Below, piece after piece: positions 34,471-46,765 of a stretch of DNA of 64,000 nucleotides. Made by a program: the position numbers and the translations under genes. This DNA comes from Castanea sativa. Its lineage: Eukaryota; Streptophyta; Magnoliopsida; Fagales; Fagaceae. The DNA is taken from assembly GCF_040712315.1 (NCBI RefSeq), contig NC_134024.1, forward strand, positions 31,239,158 to 31,303,157. Reading direction: 5' to 3'. The notes beneath the pieces are model-generated. The model was not told the origin of the DNA, searched no databases, and saw only the letters and a list, made by a program, of their open reading frames with translations. Numbering within the stretch: the stretch's first letter is position 1; the number at the start of each line of letters is the position of its first letter.

Positions 34471-34875
34471 AGAAACTTTCTTAGGGACAAAGATTTACTG
34501 GTTTTTTTTTTTTTTTTTTAAATTTAATTTCTAGGTTTGTTATCTTGGATCTGAGTTTGTGTTCTTGTTCAAGACATACTTAAATCTCAATTCATATAAT
34601 TTTTAGTTTTTAATTTTTTTTATTTAGTTAAAATTAATAAATTAATTTTTTTTAATTTAGATGTTGATGTGGTATTTTTATTATTATTTTAATGGTCATG
34701 TCAGCTTTTAGTGTGCCAACAGTGCATTCCGTTTGTCACGTGTGCATTTTTCATCTTTGATATAATGATAGAGACCAAAATAAAAAGTATTTCCCAGAAT
34801 AGAAACTAAAAGTGGTGAAAATAAAATTTAGGGATACAAATGAGAATTTCCTGGAATAAAAATATGATTTCCGCC
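34471..34875 (-). repeat. right terminal inverted repeat of the Pack-MULE
   Basis: 405 bp, inverted partner of 33304-33731, a little shorter through small gaps. Confidence 0.88.
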
Positions 34876-35052
34876 TATATTTTTTCAATTAAAAAAAAGA
34901 CGGCAGATCCAAAATAGTGGTAGATTAAATATATATTTTTTTTTTTTTGGGCTAAATCGTGGCAGAGGGCCATTTTCGCCCTGTATATGGGATAATGAAG
35001 ATTAGCTCTCACTCTTGTACGGACAGTCCTAGCTTCACCTCCAGCTCCAGCC

Positions 35053-38000
35053 ATGGAAAACCTCCATTACTCTCGACTCTCACCCTTCCTCTTCCTTTTC
35101 CTCCTTTTGTCAACCCAAACCCAAACCCAACAACAGCAAGACACCCCCATCACTCGCTTCCAACGCTACCTTCAAATCAACACAGCCCACCCAAACCCAG
35201 ACTACTCCTCCGCCATTTCCTTCCTCAAAACCCAAGCTGAAGCTCTCAACCTCCAAGTCCAAACTCTTCACTTCACTCCAAACAAGGACAAACCCATCCT
35301 CCTCCTCACATGGCTTGGCTCCAACCCTTCTCTCCCCTCTCTCCTCTTCAACTCCCACCTCGACTCCGTCCCCGCCGAGCCTTCCAAATGGTCCCAACCC
35401 CCTTTCTCCGCCGTCCGATCTTCTGACGGTCTCATCTACGCCCGTGGGGCCCAAGACGACAAGTGCATCGCTATCCAATACCTCGAGGCCATTCGTAACC
35501 TCAAAGCCAACCACTTCTCTCCAGTCCGCACCGTACACGTGTCCTACGTTCCTGACGAGGAGATTGGTGGGTCTGACGGAGCTGCCAAGTTCGTTGGGTC
35601 GAAGGAGTTCGAGGATTTGAATGTTGGGTTTGTTTTGGACGAGGGGCAGGCTTCCCCCGGTGATGAGTTCAGGGTTTTCTACGCGGATAGGACGCCGTGG
35701 AATGTCATAATTCAGTCTAAAGGGACTCCTGGGCATGGTTCGAGATTGTACGATAATAGTGCGATGGAGAATTTGATGAAGAGCATTGAGGTTGTGTCGA
35801 GGTTTAGAGAGAGTCAGTTCGATGTGGTTAAGGCTGGGAAAGCCGCCTTTTCCGAAGTTATTTCTGTTAGTCCTGTTTATGTCAAAGCTGGAATTCCTTC
35901 CCCTACTGTAATTTCACTACACTTTTTACTTAACTCTTCTCTTCTCACACCCACCACTCACAGTCAAGTCCAGTTGTGGGTGTGTGAATGATGGGGATTG
36001 AGGATGTCTTGTGTATTTTGTTCTGTGCAGGGATTTGTGATGAACATGCAACCTTCGGAGGCCGAAGCCGGGTTCAATCTTCGATTGCCTCCTACAGCGG
36101 ACCCGGACTTTTTGAGGAGAAGAATTGCTGAAGAATGGGCACCAGAAACTAGAAACATGACTTACCAGGTGAATCTTTGAAACCACAAAAAAGATATCAT
36201 ACTGGTGTTTGATTTTTAGTAACTTGGTAGTACAATACAATGCCAAATCATTGTTTTGAGTGATTACAAGTTGATTAATATGTTGGTGATGTTTATGCAA
36301 CTATGTTTGTTTTTCCTTTTCTTTTAGAGCGTGTTACCAATTTGCCTTTTTTGACTTAGTTCACTATCAACTAAAAAATATGTATGTTCACCATTAGGTT
36401 TGTTACTTTCTTGATGGATGCCCCTTTCTCTGTTTTTGTTGATGAGTTTGGCTATGTGTACACATAACATTTGCATTCTGTGAGTTACATTACCATATTA
36501 TCAACAATTGATTGACTCAATCCCTAATCAAGGCCCGGTTGTCCTCATTTGAATTGTGACAGAATATAATATAACACAGGTATGTGCTATATCCTCTGTT
36601 TCTTTCCTTTTTTGGGATAAAAAAGTTCAGGTAATTGCAATATCATGTGTCAAGAACCTAGTATAATGGTCTTACTAAGTAAAGATAAGAGCCTAATCTT
36701 GGGTTTCAAAACTGTGTAGGCTCTGGGTATTCCTATAAGACAAAGGTTCTGAAAAGGGATAGCAGAGGATTCATTATTGTTCGTTGCTGCAGATTTAATG
36801 TTATGGTTAATTTCTTTTAGTTGTGAAAATTATACACTACCAATTTTTACTTCTTTCTGGAGACATTTATGAGCAACCATACGCATATCTGCATAAATGC
36901 CATTCTCTGATATAAACTTGCCATCGTCCCAGCTTTTCTTAATTGTGTACCTATTCTGCAGGGTCCTGCACTGTGCTAGTATTGCAGAGTGGTCTTTGTT
37001 AGTTTTCCTTAGGTTTTTTTTTTTTGATAGGAAACTGGAACTTTAGACATTAGTTGAAAGAGGATACATAATTTGAGAGAGCGTGTTCTAAAAAACAAGG
37101 GCTCTCTTCAATCCAGGTAACATAATGCTCAACACCCTGAGCATGCTTTACTAACAAGTGAGCAGGCCTATTGCCATTCCTACAAACACAAGAAACTTCA
37201 AACCTATGAAAAGCATGAGAAAGAGAAATAATTCCATACACAACAGAAGCAATCGATGATGGAGAAGGAGATATCTCTGAAATGGCATTAAAGACCACTA
37301 GGGAATCACCCTCTAAAATGATGTTATGAATCCCAATGTCCTTAGCAAATAAGACACCTTCTTCAAAAGCCTTAGCCTCTGCTTCGAATGAACCCAGGGG
37401 AAAGTTCAACCTTTTACTAAGAGCACCAACCACCAATCCCATCTCATCCCTTATCACAACTCCTACCCCACACGTACGTTGAGAAGAGAAAATTGCAGCA
37501 TCCACATTGACTTTGAACACAGCATCAGTAGGCAGCTTCCAAGCTTGTGAACATTTTTGCAGATTCGAGAGGGGACTTCACATTTACAGCCCTGAAATCA
37601 CTGATAAACTGCCTAACCCACTGCACTAGCTAAGAATTAGTCATGAATTCTTACCATTCCTTTTCTGGTTCCTTCTTGTCCACATGGCCCAAGCAATGGA
37701 AATAGCAAGAGATAAGGCATCGTCACTGCATTGTTGGGTATCCCAAAGAAACCAAAGCAAATCCATAAAATTCTGAACCTGTACAGTATGTTGAGACTGA
37801 AAAAAACCAGTAAACTCCCACACTTCCACAGCATCTGTACAATCCCAAAACAAATGACCCGTAGAATCCCTCCACACCACAAAGCACACACTTATCATTC
37901 GCCATAATACCCTTCCTTTTCAGATTAGATAGATAAGGCAGAATGTTTTTACAAGTCCTCCAAGCAAAATGCTTCACCTTATTAGGAATTTGTAGGCTCC

Positions 38001-41000
38001 AAATCTTCCTCCAAAAGTTCGTTCTTAATTAAAAGCACTGTCTCTAATCTTCCTACTTATTTTCTTTCCTTATTCCCTATACTTGCTTTTGTGGCCAATC
38101 GAATTGCTAGACTTCAACGAGACTTTCTCTGGGGTGGTCTAGGAGATGAGCCCAAATTTCATCTGGTTGATTGGTCTTCGGTGTGTATTCCGCTCTCTTC
38201 AGGTGGGTTGGGGATTAGGAACCTGAGAACTTTCAATGTAGCCCTATTAGGGAAGTGGTTATGGAGATTTGGGCAGGAAAAGGATGCTCTATGGCGTCAA
38301 GTGATCGAGGTGAAGTATGGTTGTGATTGGGGTGGCTAGTGTTCTAGCTCTTTCTCTGGTTCATATGGAGTCAGTTTGTGTAAAAATATTAGACGGGGGT
38401 GGCACTCTTTATCTCGTTTTATTATGTATGATATTGGAGATTGATCAAAAGTGTAGTTTTGGCTAGATCATTGGTGTGGAACTTCTTTTCTCACAGACCG
38501 CTATCCTGAATTATATAGGATTTGCCGTAGAAAGGAGGCAACTGTGGCAGATCTAATGAGGTTCACCAATGGAGTCCTCCATTGGAAGTTTCAGTTTTGT
38601 AGGGAGGTGCATAATCGTGAATTGGAAGCTTTCAAGAGCTTCATCAATTCCATTTATAGCACTCTCGTAAGGGGGATTGGGGAGGACAAGAGTTGTTGGC
38701 TGCCTTGTAAGAGTAAGGGGTTCACGATTAGTGCTTATTACTATCTTCTAATTGGCCATAGTGAGCAGTTTTTCCCTTGGAAAAGCATTTGGAAGCAGAA
38801 GATTCCCCCTAGAGTGGCTTTCCTTGTTTGGATCGCTTCTTTGGGGAAATGTCTGACTATTGACAATTTAAAGAAAAGAAAGATTTGCATTTTGGATTGG
38901 TGTTATATGTGCAAGTGCAATTGTGAAAGTGTTGACCATCTTTTCCTTCATTGCCCGGTTTCCATGGAGTTGTGGGATATGGTTTTCGGTTTATTTGGAG
39001 TTTGTTGGGTTATGCCAAGGTCTGTTGTTGAGCTTTTGGCTTGCTGGCAAGGTCGTTTTAGTCGCCATCGTAATGGAGATATATGGAAGGCCGTTCCTCA
39101 TTGTTTGTTGTGGTGTATTTGGAAGGAGAGAAATAATAGGTGTTTTGAAGACATCTATGAAGCACGGGTGCGTTTTGGGATTCGGGTGCGGGTGCGGGAG
39201 CGGGTGCGGGACTCGGCAATTTTTGAAAAAGTAGGGTGCGGGTGCGGCGGGGTGCGGCGATTAAAAAATTATTAAAAATATTTTTATTTATATTTTTAAT
39301 ATATTGCTAAACATACTTTTTTCACATTATATAAATATATACCAAATTTAAGAAAAATGGTAAATAATAACTAGAATACAGAGAATAGGAGAGAGCCTAG
39401 CTGAAGAGTGAAGGTAGAGAGTGGGAGAGAGGCTCAAGAAAAATGAAGAGGGAGAGGGTTGGGTCTTGGTTTTTTTCCAAACGGTGCGTTTGCACCTTTT
39501 TTTTTTTTTTTTTCTTTTTTTCCAGCCATATGCACCTGTTGTTGTTGTTGTTTTTTTTTTTTTTTTTTGAATTTCGGCCGGTATCGGCCGATTTCACCCG
39601 ATACCGACCGATTCGGGCCGAATCGGCCCCGATTTCGCGCGCGTCGGCCCGAATCGGCCCGTATCGGCGCGAATCGCGCCGAAAAAAGTGATTTTTTATT
39701 GCCGGACGCGGCACGGACGCGCAGGCAGCGGCGTCGCCTGCGCGTCGCCGCGTCCGGCCGCGTCCGACGCGGGTGCGGCGGCCCAAACGCCGCACCCGTG
39801 CTTCATAGGAAGACATCGAGAGTTCCATGCTTGATCTCAAGCTTCTTTTTTTCCGAACCTTACTTGACTGGTTCTCAGTATGGAGAAGCCTTCCTTTTTC
39901 TTCTATTTTGGATTTACTTGACTTTTGTAATGTTCGTCTTTGATTTGTTCCCCCTTGTATACTCCCTGTGTACTTGGGTGACTTTTTTTTTTTTTTTTTT
40001 AACTGCCTATTTCCGGATTATCATGCAGATTCATAGCCACCATATATGCACTTCTAACAGAGAATTTATCATTTGAAGTTGCATTCCAGATCACCGAATC
40101 CTCAGGAAGAGCAACACTAATAGGAATACCCAATATAGTCTCTGCTTCATAGGGCAGGAAGACAGATTTAACCAACTCAGCTTTCCACACACCATTTTCA
40201 CAGTCAAATCAACTCAGAAACTCGAGCATGATCTTCCAGCAAATTCTTAGGAGAAGAGACTTTGAAGGTCGATGGAGTTGACAGCCATTTATCCAACCAA
40301 ATCTGAATATTGTGACCATTCCCCACCCTCCAACTCAAACCACTCCTAACAATATGCTGAGCAGCCATAGTACTCCTCCATAAATAGGAAGGTCTTCTCC
40401 CCAGTGAAGCATTCACAAAATCACCCTCCGGAAAGTATTTAGCTTTGAGAACCTGATAAGCTAAAAGATTAGATTCTGTCTGCAGTTTCCACCCTTGTTT
40501 AGCTAACAAAGCAAGATTGAACTCCTTAAGAAGCTTGAAACCCAAACCACCCTGACTTTTTGGAATGCATAATTTCTCCCAACTAACCCAGGTCATCTTC
40601 CTTTCCTCATTTTTCTGACCCCACCAGAAATCCCTCACTATGCTTGTCAATTCATCACAAATGGAATCAGGAAGCTTAAAACAACTCATTGTGTAATTTG
40701 GAACAGCTTGAGCAACCGCCTTAATTAAAATTTCCTTACCAACTTTTGAAAGCAATTTTTCTTTCCACCCCACCAATTTCTTAGCCAAGAAGTTTGAGTT
40801 GTTAATATAACAATACAGCCAGTGGGCACCCCATTAATCTTCATGGAGTAAGTGACAGAGGTTATACGTTGCATTACTAATTTTCTCCACCAGCCATCAA
40901 ACCCCAGTTTCTCCATAATTTTCTCTAGCCAACCCCATTCATATTTTTCTTTTATATTCTGATGTATAATTTTGCCACACATCCTCAATAATTCCTCATC

Positions 41001-41747
41001 TCCACAATGGTTAAAATCTTGACATGTTCTGTTATCAACATTTTATTTTTGCTTTACAAAGTGTGGAGAAGTTTATGTGGTTAACCTTTAATTTATATTT
41101 GCAGTTGTAGAGGTCGATTTGGGTGCCCAGCAGGTGGAGCATACGTACCATGTATTGCACCGAACCGATAATATAATTGATTAGGTTCATCCAATTAAAA
41201 ACATTCAATTAGGATTTACATTTGGCACCTTTCAAGCCTTTTCCTCATGAAATACCAGGTGCAATTAGTGTTTTTTTTTTTTTCTTTTGATCTGAAATAT
41301 CTTTTGGTGCAGAGGGTGTTCATATTGGTTAATTTTGGGCCATACTTAAGGCATAAAAGAAAAGCCCATATCTTGACTGCCACATATGATGATTGGCCAA
41401 TTCATGTTTAAAGCTTTTGAGTTACATGACTTACAAAATCAAAGTTAAGATAGATACTGACTCTACAAAAGGAACTGAATGGATTTGATTGAAAGAATAA
41501 GGTCTTTCCTTCATTCAAAGGCCAAATACTTGGTTGCACTTTCCATATGAATGTTATGGGATCTCCTTGTTCTGGCTTTTGTGTGCCCTATATGTGCTGG
41601 TAAATGGGCCCACTCCTATGTGGCAAGCACTTGGCTTTTGATGGGACATGCCTCTTAGTTTGATCATCTATTTCAACCCCAGCACCGCCCTTTTTACTTT
41701 TGTTCTTGGATTTTCTCCTTTTATGGTGTGTTTCCTCCTTGTGTGTC

Positions 41748-41819
<72 letters not shown>

Positions 41820-44139
41820 CTACCTAGCAGATTAAGGTTTATGACACAGGATAAATCAAAACTAATGCAACATTAAAAATTGAAGTATATAATAATAATA
41901 ATAATAATAATAATCTATGAATCAACATCTAGGCTTTCCTTAGAATCTGAAACAAGCAAGAAAGCAAAACCCAGAAATCATCACCTTAGGCTGGTTGGAA
42001 TCAATACTACTATACTAGACCGTTGAGAAAATTTCAATGGAAATTTATTAATCAAGCAAGTGTCTAACTTCTTTCGATAGGAGTACAGTAATATTCTTAT
42101 ATAGATTACTAGGACTAAACCCTAATTCTAATCAACTTTGAAAAGCCCAATTATTGAATTACAAAAATACCCTTGATTAATAAAATACTAATTAACTTAA
42201 TTATCTAATAAGGCGTAATATAAAATCCAATTGACTTCTAATATTAAATAAAACTAAATAAAAAATAATTTTCCTTCTTGCTTCCGGCATTAATTTAGTT
42301 GCCAAGGATGTTTTACCCTAGGAAACAAAAATACCTACAAGATAGCAATGGGAGACACTAAATTTTTTAAGCAGTGGAAATCACATGTTCACAAGCTCTG
42401 GACAGTAAGTAGGGATGTGTACCTTATGATACATATCATATGATGCTGTGTATTAAAAGCAACAACTTGAAGTATAGAATACAAATTACAAAAGTGAGGT
42501 GGTAAAAGCAACACAGTGGCTGATTTGAGCACTGTGTTGCTCTTCCTCGTAGTTTGTTGAATAAGTAGATTTTCCTATCCTTTTTTGTGTTTTTTTTTGT
42601 CTTGAGATGCTGGCTGGCCCAGCTGGTTTTTCTTAGTGTTACTGTGTTGTATTGATGGACATGTTATATGGAAGATGGGGGATGGCCCTTGATGATGATA
42701 GCAATACCGTGTAGATTTTAGTGATCATGTCACTGGAATTGTTGTTTGTCAATTTGGATGGAGGGTGTTTCTTAGGGAAAGAATCTGATGGCCTGCATCA
42801 TGATCATTCTTTGGCTTTCTTGACCTTTTTTGGTTGTTTGCTTGTGTCAACAAATGTATAAAGTGCTATTCTGGTTGCAAATATAATGAGGCATTCACTT
42901 GGCTCCTTGAGAAAGGTTTTTAATGGTTGCTCACATGAGCAGTACTCAAGCATCCACTGGTTCTATGAGACTGAACAAAACAAGTACTACATACTTCTGC
43001 CTGTGACATGTACATGGTCATTTGGATCAAGAACATCATGTTTATGGATATGAAAATTTCTCCTTGTAATGGAGTATATTGGATCCTACATAATGAATGC
43101 TATGATGCAATAAACATCTAGTTATCTTCCAGAAGTTGTCACAGTTTTTGTCTGTGTCAAAACAAGTTAATAGTGGACCATTTGCTAGGCAACCAATAAA
43201 TTGTCATCTTAGCATCAAATGAGGACCAGGATCCCTGTGTAATGGATCCTTTTAATCTTTGATTTGAATTACCCAAATATTCTGGTTTGGTGATGTTTGC
43301 TTCAATAATTTTTTGTTTTTAGAAATGAATAGAACAACTGTGATTTCTTTGAAGTAGATACTATTCAGACTCAATAAAATACTGTTTGTCAGGTTTCATC
43401 TATTCACATTTTATTTTTTTAAGGGGTCATCTATTCACATTGATTGATGTTAGCTTGTTAGGATCTATTTTCCACTCGACTGTTCTTAACTAGGGCTTGC
43501 TTACTGGAGCCTAAGCCCAAAATCCCCCTTTAGAATTGGTAAATAAAGGGAGCCAGACACTTGATTTAAATATGCTTTTAAGAAGCCAAAAATTGGATTT
43601 ATGTTTCAATTTTTCTGTCAAGAAGCATTCTATTGTCAACTAGGTTTAGAATAAATTTTTTTTTTCTTCTTAGCAAATAGGTTGCTGATTACTTTATTTA
43701 TATGGCAGATCAAAGAGAATGGACCCATGAGAGACTGCAAGGGCCGCCCTTTACTGACACCAACCAATAATTCCAATCCATGGTGGTCTGTTTTCCAGCA
43801 AGCTATCACAGCAGTTGGTGGGAAACTTGCAAAGCCTGAAATATTGGCTTCAACTACTGATGCACGATTCATAAGACAGTTGGGGATTCCTGCCTTAGGT
43901 TTCTCTCCAATGGCAAACACTCCCATCTTACTGCATGAACATGATGAGGTTTGACAAGTTTGCCAATCTATTGTCATTTCTCTTACTCTTTCAGATAAAT
44001 CTAATGCTGCTTCCTTTCTCATTCCCGTAACTCTGTCTTGCAGTTCCTGAAAGACACAGTATATTTGAAAGGAATAGAGGTATATGAATCCATAATCAGT
44101 TCTTTGAGTTCCTTTGAGAACAATGATCATGTTAATTAA
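35053..44139 (+). CDS. ACY1: aminoacylase-1-like M20 metallopeptidase
   Basis: Exons 35053-35907, 36031-36168, 43709-43948 and 44044-44139 join in phase 0 at GT-AG sites to give 442 residues, near the usual plant length. Aminoacylase-1 hydrolyses N-acyl L-amino acids to free amino acid plus acid. Visible: an N-terminal hydrophobic signal-like segment (8-20) suggesting entry to the secretory pathway; zinc-site motifs H102/D104 (SHLDSVPAE), D135 (GAQDD), E169/E170 (PDEEIGG), E197 (VLDEG) and H406/H408 (LLHEHDE); a dimerisation region around 215-330 ([12 protein letters not shown]). The ATG chosen gives the signal segment; it is 167 bp after a Pack-MULE TSD. A TATA-like ATATATATT lies near 34927. 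Intron 2 is 7540 nt and is filled by nested LINEs and a hAT element. All catalytic residues I would expect are present, so the gene looks functional. Confidence 0.92.
38021..40000 (+). mobile_element. 5'-truncated LINE inserted into the minus-strand LINE
   Basis: Starts abruptly in the RT thumb ([26 protein letters not shown]), continues through the zinc region ([19 protein letters not shown]) and ends [14 protein letters not shown]...FCNVRL near 39932, followed by a 3' UTR and a T-run at 39983-40000. Stops at about 38337 and 38443 break it. It is itself split at 39155-39808 by a hAT element; removing that with one TSD copy restores RCFEDIESSM. No TSD could be found for this LINE. Confidence 0.75.
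39155..39808. mobile_element. GC-rich non-autonomous hAT element with perfect 8-bp TSD
   Basis: Terminal inverted repeats are perfect over 18 bases (CTATGAAGCACGGGTGCG) and the octamer GAAGACAT flanks both ends (39147-39154, 39809-39816). The 8-bp TSD places it in hAT. The right half (39580-39790) is extremely GC- and CpG-rich with repeated GATCGGCC-type and GCGTCCG-type words and inverted copies; the left half is AT-rich. It contains T-runs and no transposase. Long frames inside (for example 39397-39840 minus) are composition. Confidence 0.88.
41753..41817. repeat. (AT)n microsatellite
   Basis: About 60 bases of alternating AT in ACY1 intron 2. Confidence 0.9.
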
Positions 44140-45332
44140 CTCAATATGTTGGCAATGTTATACTGGTATGATTGGTGATGTTGCATTTGGCTGCAGTGGC
44201 GTTGGAACCATGAATTTTTGTTTAGGGCCATGGTTAATCTCAATAATATTATGAATAAAATCATGTTTCAATATCTGAAATAAATAATACCATGACAGGT
44301 ACAAAATAGTGAATGTCATAGTTTCAAGTAAGAACAGGGAAAAAAAGAAGAAACCATTGCAAAGTTTGTTATGGTTTGCTGAAATTAATGTTCATAATCT
44401 CAATACACGCTTTATGCCTAACATATGTTTTATTCCTAAAAAAGGTTCAAAAAAATTCAAGTATGCGTGTGTGTGTATATATTATATTACTTCTTTTATA
44501 TAATTTTGTGTCACATTAAACTGTTGCACCATTTATTAAAGTGAAAAAATTGATTGACTTGTTCTATTATTCTCACATGCTGGAGGTGAGAAGAAATTAG
44601 CGAACCATATATTAGACCTTTGCTGTTATAATTAGACTTTTTGACTGTTGCATTAATCAATTCCATCTCTTCGAATTTTCAATAGACAAGCGTAAGGCAA
44701 AAACAACAAAATGACAATTTTAGGAAAACAAATGAAAATTCTGATACATAATACTTTCAAGAGGTAAAATTGAAATATAGGTACGTTTTCAATGATGAAA
44801 TATATATCTTAACCTAATGTTTATTTTTCTTATGTTGGGAGTGTATATGTATTAGGCGTTACTTATGATTTAATTTTCTTGGATATGTTTTTGACAAATA
44901 TCTATATATTACTTGAGGTATAATAAGATAGAATGTGCATAATACAAATCGTATGTGTGGAGGCTACTAATAAGAGATGTGGTTCGAAAAAAATCTACAT
45001 AAATATGATAGAAACAAGTGACTAAAGCAAGTAAAGGTTACCAATAGAAGGCATGGTCCAAGTAACACGGGTTGAAGATGATAAAGACATGACTAGAAAG
45101 AAAGCTGATAAAGGAGGCTACTAATTGAAGTGGTCTGTGATCCTCGGCCAAGATGGTTGAGGATGCATGAGCAAAAGGAACCGAAGACAAGTATAGACTA
45201 AAGATGCATGTACTCATTAATGTAGTTGAAATCTTCTTATCACCAAGAAGGTTTTTGTCATAAAATACATATCTAAGAAAAGACACGTATGAGGTTGTTA
45301 AGATGCTGCCCACGACAAGAAATAAAACCAAG

Positions 45333-45670
45333 ATGAATTATAGAGTGGATGACAGAAATGGTGAAAGAAAACCTGAAGTATTTTCCTGCCGGAGAATATA
45401 TTAGGACGAGCTTGTAGAGTGAATAACAATAGATATGAGAGAACGAACTTCAAATCTAGATTATAAGTATTGATTAATGGAGGTCGTAGAAGAGTCAGGA
45501 TGAACTTATAGAGTGGATGACTGCAATGGTTAGGGAAAACCATGAAGTTTGTCCATGACAGAGAATATATTAGGACGAGCCTGTAGAGTGAATGGCAATA
45601 GATATGAGAGAAGGAACTTCAAATCTAGATTATTAAAGATATTGATTAATGGAGGTCGTAGAAGCTTGAC
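45333..45670. repeat. tandem duplication, unit about 168 bp
   Basis: Two imperfect copies, 45333-45499 and 45500-45670, share AGAGTGGATGAC, GAATATATTAGGACGAGC and GATTAATGGAGGTCGTAGAA. Confidence 0.8.
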
Positions 45671-45763
45671 TCTATAATTAATGAAGATCACAGGATACTA
45701 GCTCTAATATCATGTTAGAAAAGACAACCTAATTTTGATAATATGTAGAAAGAGAGAATTTTT

Positions 45764-45850
45764 GAGGTGATGTATGTGAGAATATATCAGCCTTAGAGGC
45801 CTACGTGAGGTGATGTATATGAGAAAATATCAGCCTTAGAGGCCTACATT
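45764..45850. repeat. tandem duplication, unit 43 bp
   Basis: Two copies of GAGGTGATGTAT-TGAGAA-ATATCAGCCTTAGAGGCCTAC start at 45764 and 45807. Confidence 0.85.
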
Positions 45851-46765
45851 CAGAACAAAAGGTACTTGATGATAATGTCTTTACTATTAATCCCTGTGTT
45901 TTACGATGAACACATTGAAAGGTTAAAAAAACTATAAATTAACTTAGAGTTGCAATATTTGCAATAGGATTAGGATTATTTTACATACTTCCTTATATAT
46001 ATATATATAAAGAAGTGGTGTCTCAACTTTTGGTTAGACTATCATACTTCTTACCAATAAAACGCTCTCTTAATTCCAATGGACCAATGGTGTAGTAGAT
46101 GAAATTTGAGACTTTTAGTTTTATGACACATTCTTCAAATTCATCGAGCCCATCAGCCGGGGTATCTAGGACCTACTCTAAATAGGATTAGATATAATGA
46201 TATTGGATTATAATTAAATAACATATTTGGTTCCAATTAGGATTGTCTTTTAATAGTGTTAATTTTTGTTTTTGGGTTTTTGAGAAGTTAATATAGTGTT
46301 AGTTAATATATGTAATTGTCACATTTATCCTTGCAGCCTTGAAAGTTAAATAGCTTGCTTAAGATGATCGATATTGTGAATCTTCTAAACAGTCTCTCTT
46401 AAGCTTTGAAAGCCCAACATAGCTAAGCAAACTGGAAACAAAACCACTAAAATAAGATGACCATGTTAGTTGTACTGTTTCGTTTTTACCTGCTCTGACA
46501 CGTACTAAGATAAATTAACGGTTGTTTGAAAAATATAAACTGTTAGAAATGTTAGGAAATATTGAATTTAATAATGTCATTATTATTCTAATTATTAAAA
46601 GGAGGCACTTTTGGACTTAAAGTTCATCATTGGCCAGAACTTTCAAAAACACTAAAAATAGAAGATAATGCAATCAGAAAATTCTACGTGTATCTGTTGT
46701 TTTTGTTTCTGAAAACAGTGCATTGTACTCAAAAGACAATTCCAAACCAACCCTTCAGTTCTGCT

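Larger units (their letters stand above)
33304..34875 (+). mobile_element. Pack-MULE carrying an auxilin-like gene fragment
   Basis: Long terminal inverted repeats, 33304-33731 and 34471-34875, align end to end by eye (start GGCAGAAATCACATTTT / GGCGGAAATCATATTTT). A perfect 10-bp direct repeat TATATTTTTT flanks the element (33294-33303, 34876-34885), as for Mutator-like elements. The roughly 740 bp between the arms have no transposase but hold the 5' end of a host-type gene. This is the Pack-MULE arrangement: non-autonomous MULE with captured gene DNA. Confidence 0.9.
37014..40990 (-). mobile_element. 5'-truncated LINE in ACY1 intron 2, split by another LINE
   Basis: On the minus strand the order is RT (about 40990-40800, [11 protein letters not shown], then a deletion), thumb ([19 protein letters not shown], 40788-40204), RNase H-linked zinc region (40190-40001 continuing at 38020-37640, [20 protein letters not shown]) and RNase H (37520-37050, [32 protein letters not shown]). 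A 12-base T-run at 37014-37025 is the poly-A tail. The coding breaks at 38020 / 40001, where LINE B sits. It lies antisense to the host gene. Confidence 0.82.
44140..46760. other. intergenic DNA with tandem duplications
   Basis: No gene recognised. Holds the two tandem repeats listed separately. Near 45700-45717 the minus strand reads AACATGATATTAGAGC, similar to a decayed LTR/initiator-tRNA primer-binding junction (TGGTATCAGAGC), perhaps a copia relic. Confidence 0.4.

Noticed and set aside
35110..35736. 208-codon open frame antisense to ACY1 exon 1
   Set aside because: Shadow of the GC-rich coding exon; no domain and the sense frame is clearly the gene.
39397..40076. Long Arg-rich frames in both strands around the GC-rich hAT element
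   Set aside because: They cross the element boundary and homopolymer runs; produced by GC-rich repeats, not by a gene.
41753..41817. Long AT tract as a possible promoter or origin
   Set aside because: Plain dinucleotide microsatellite within an intron.
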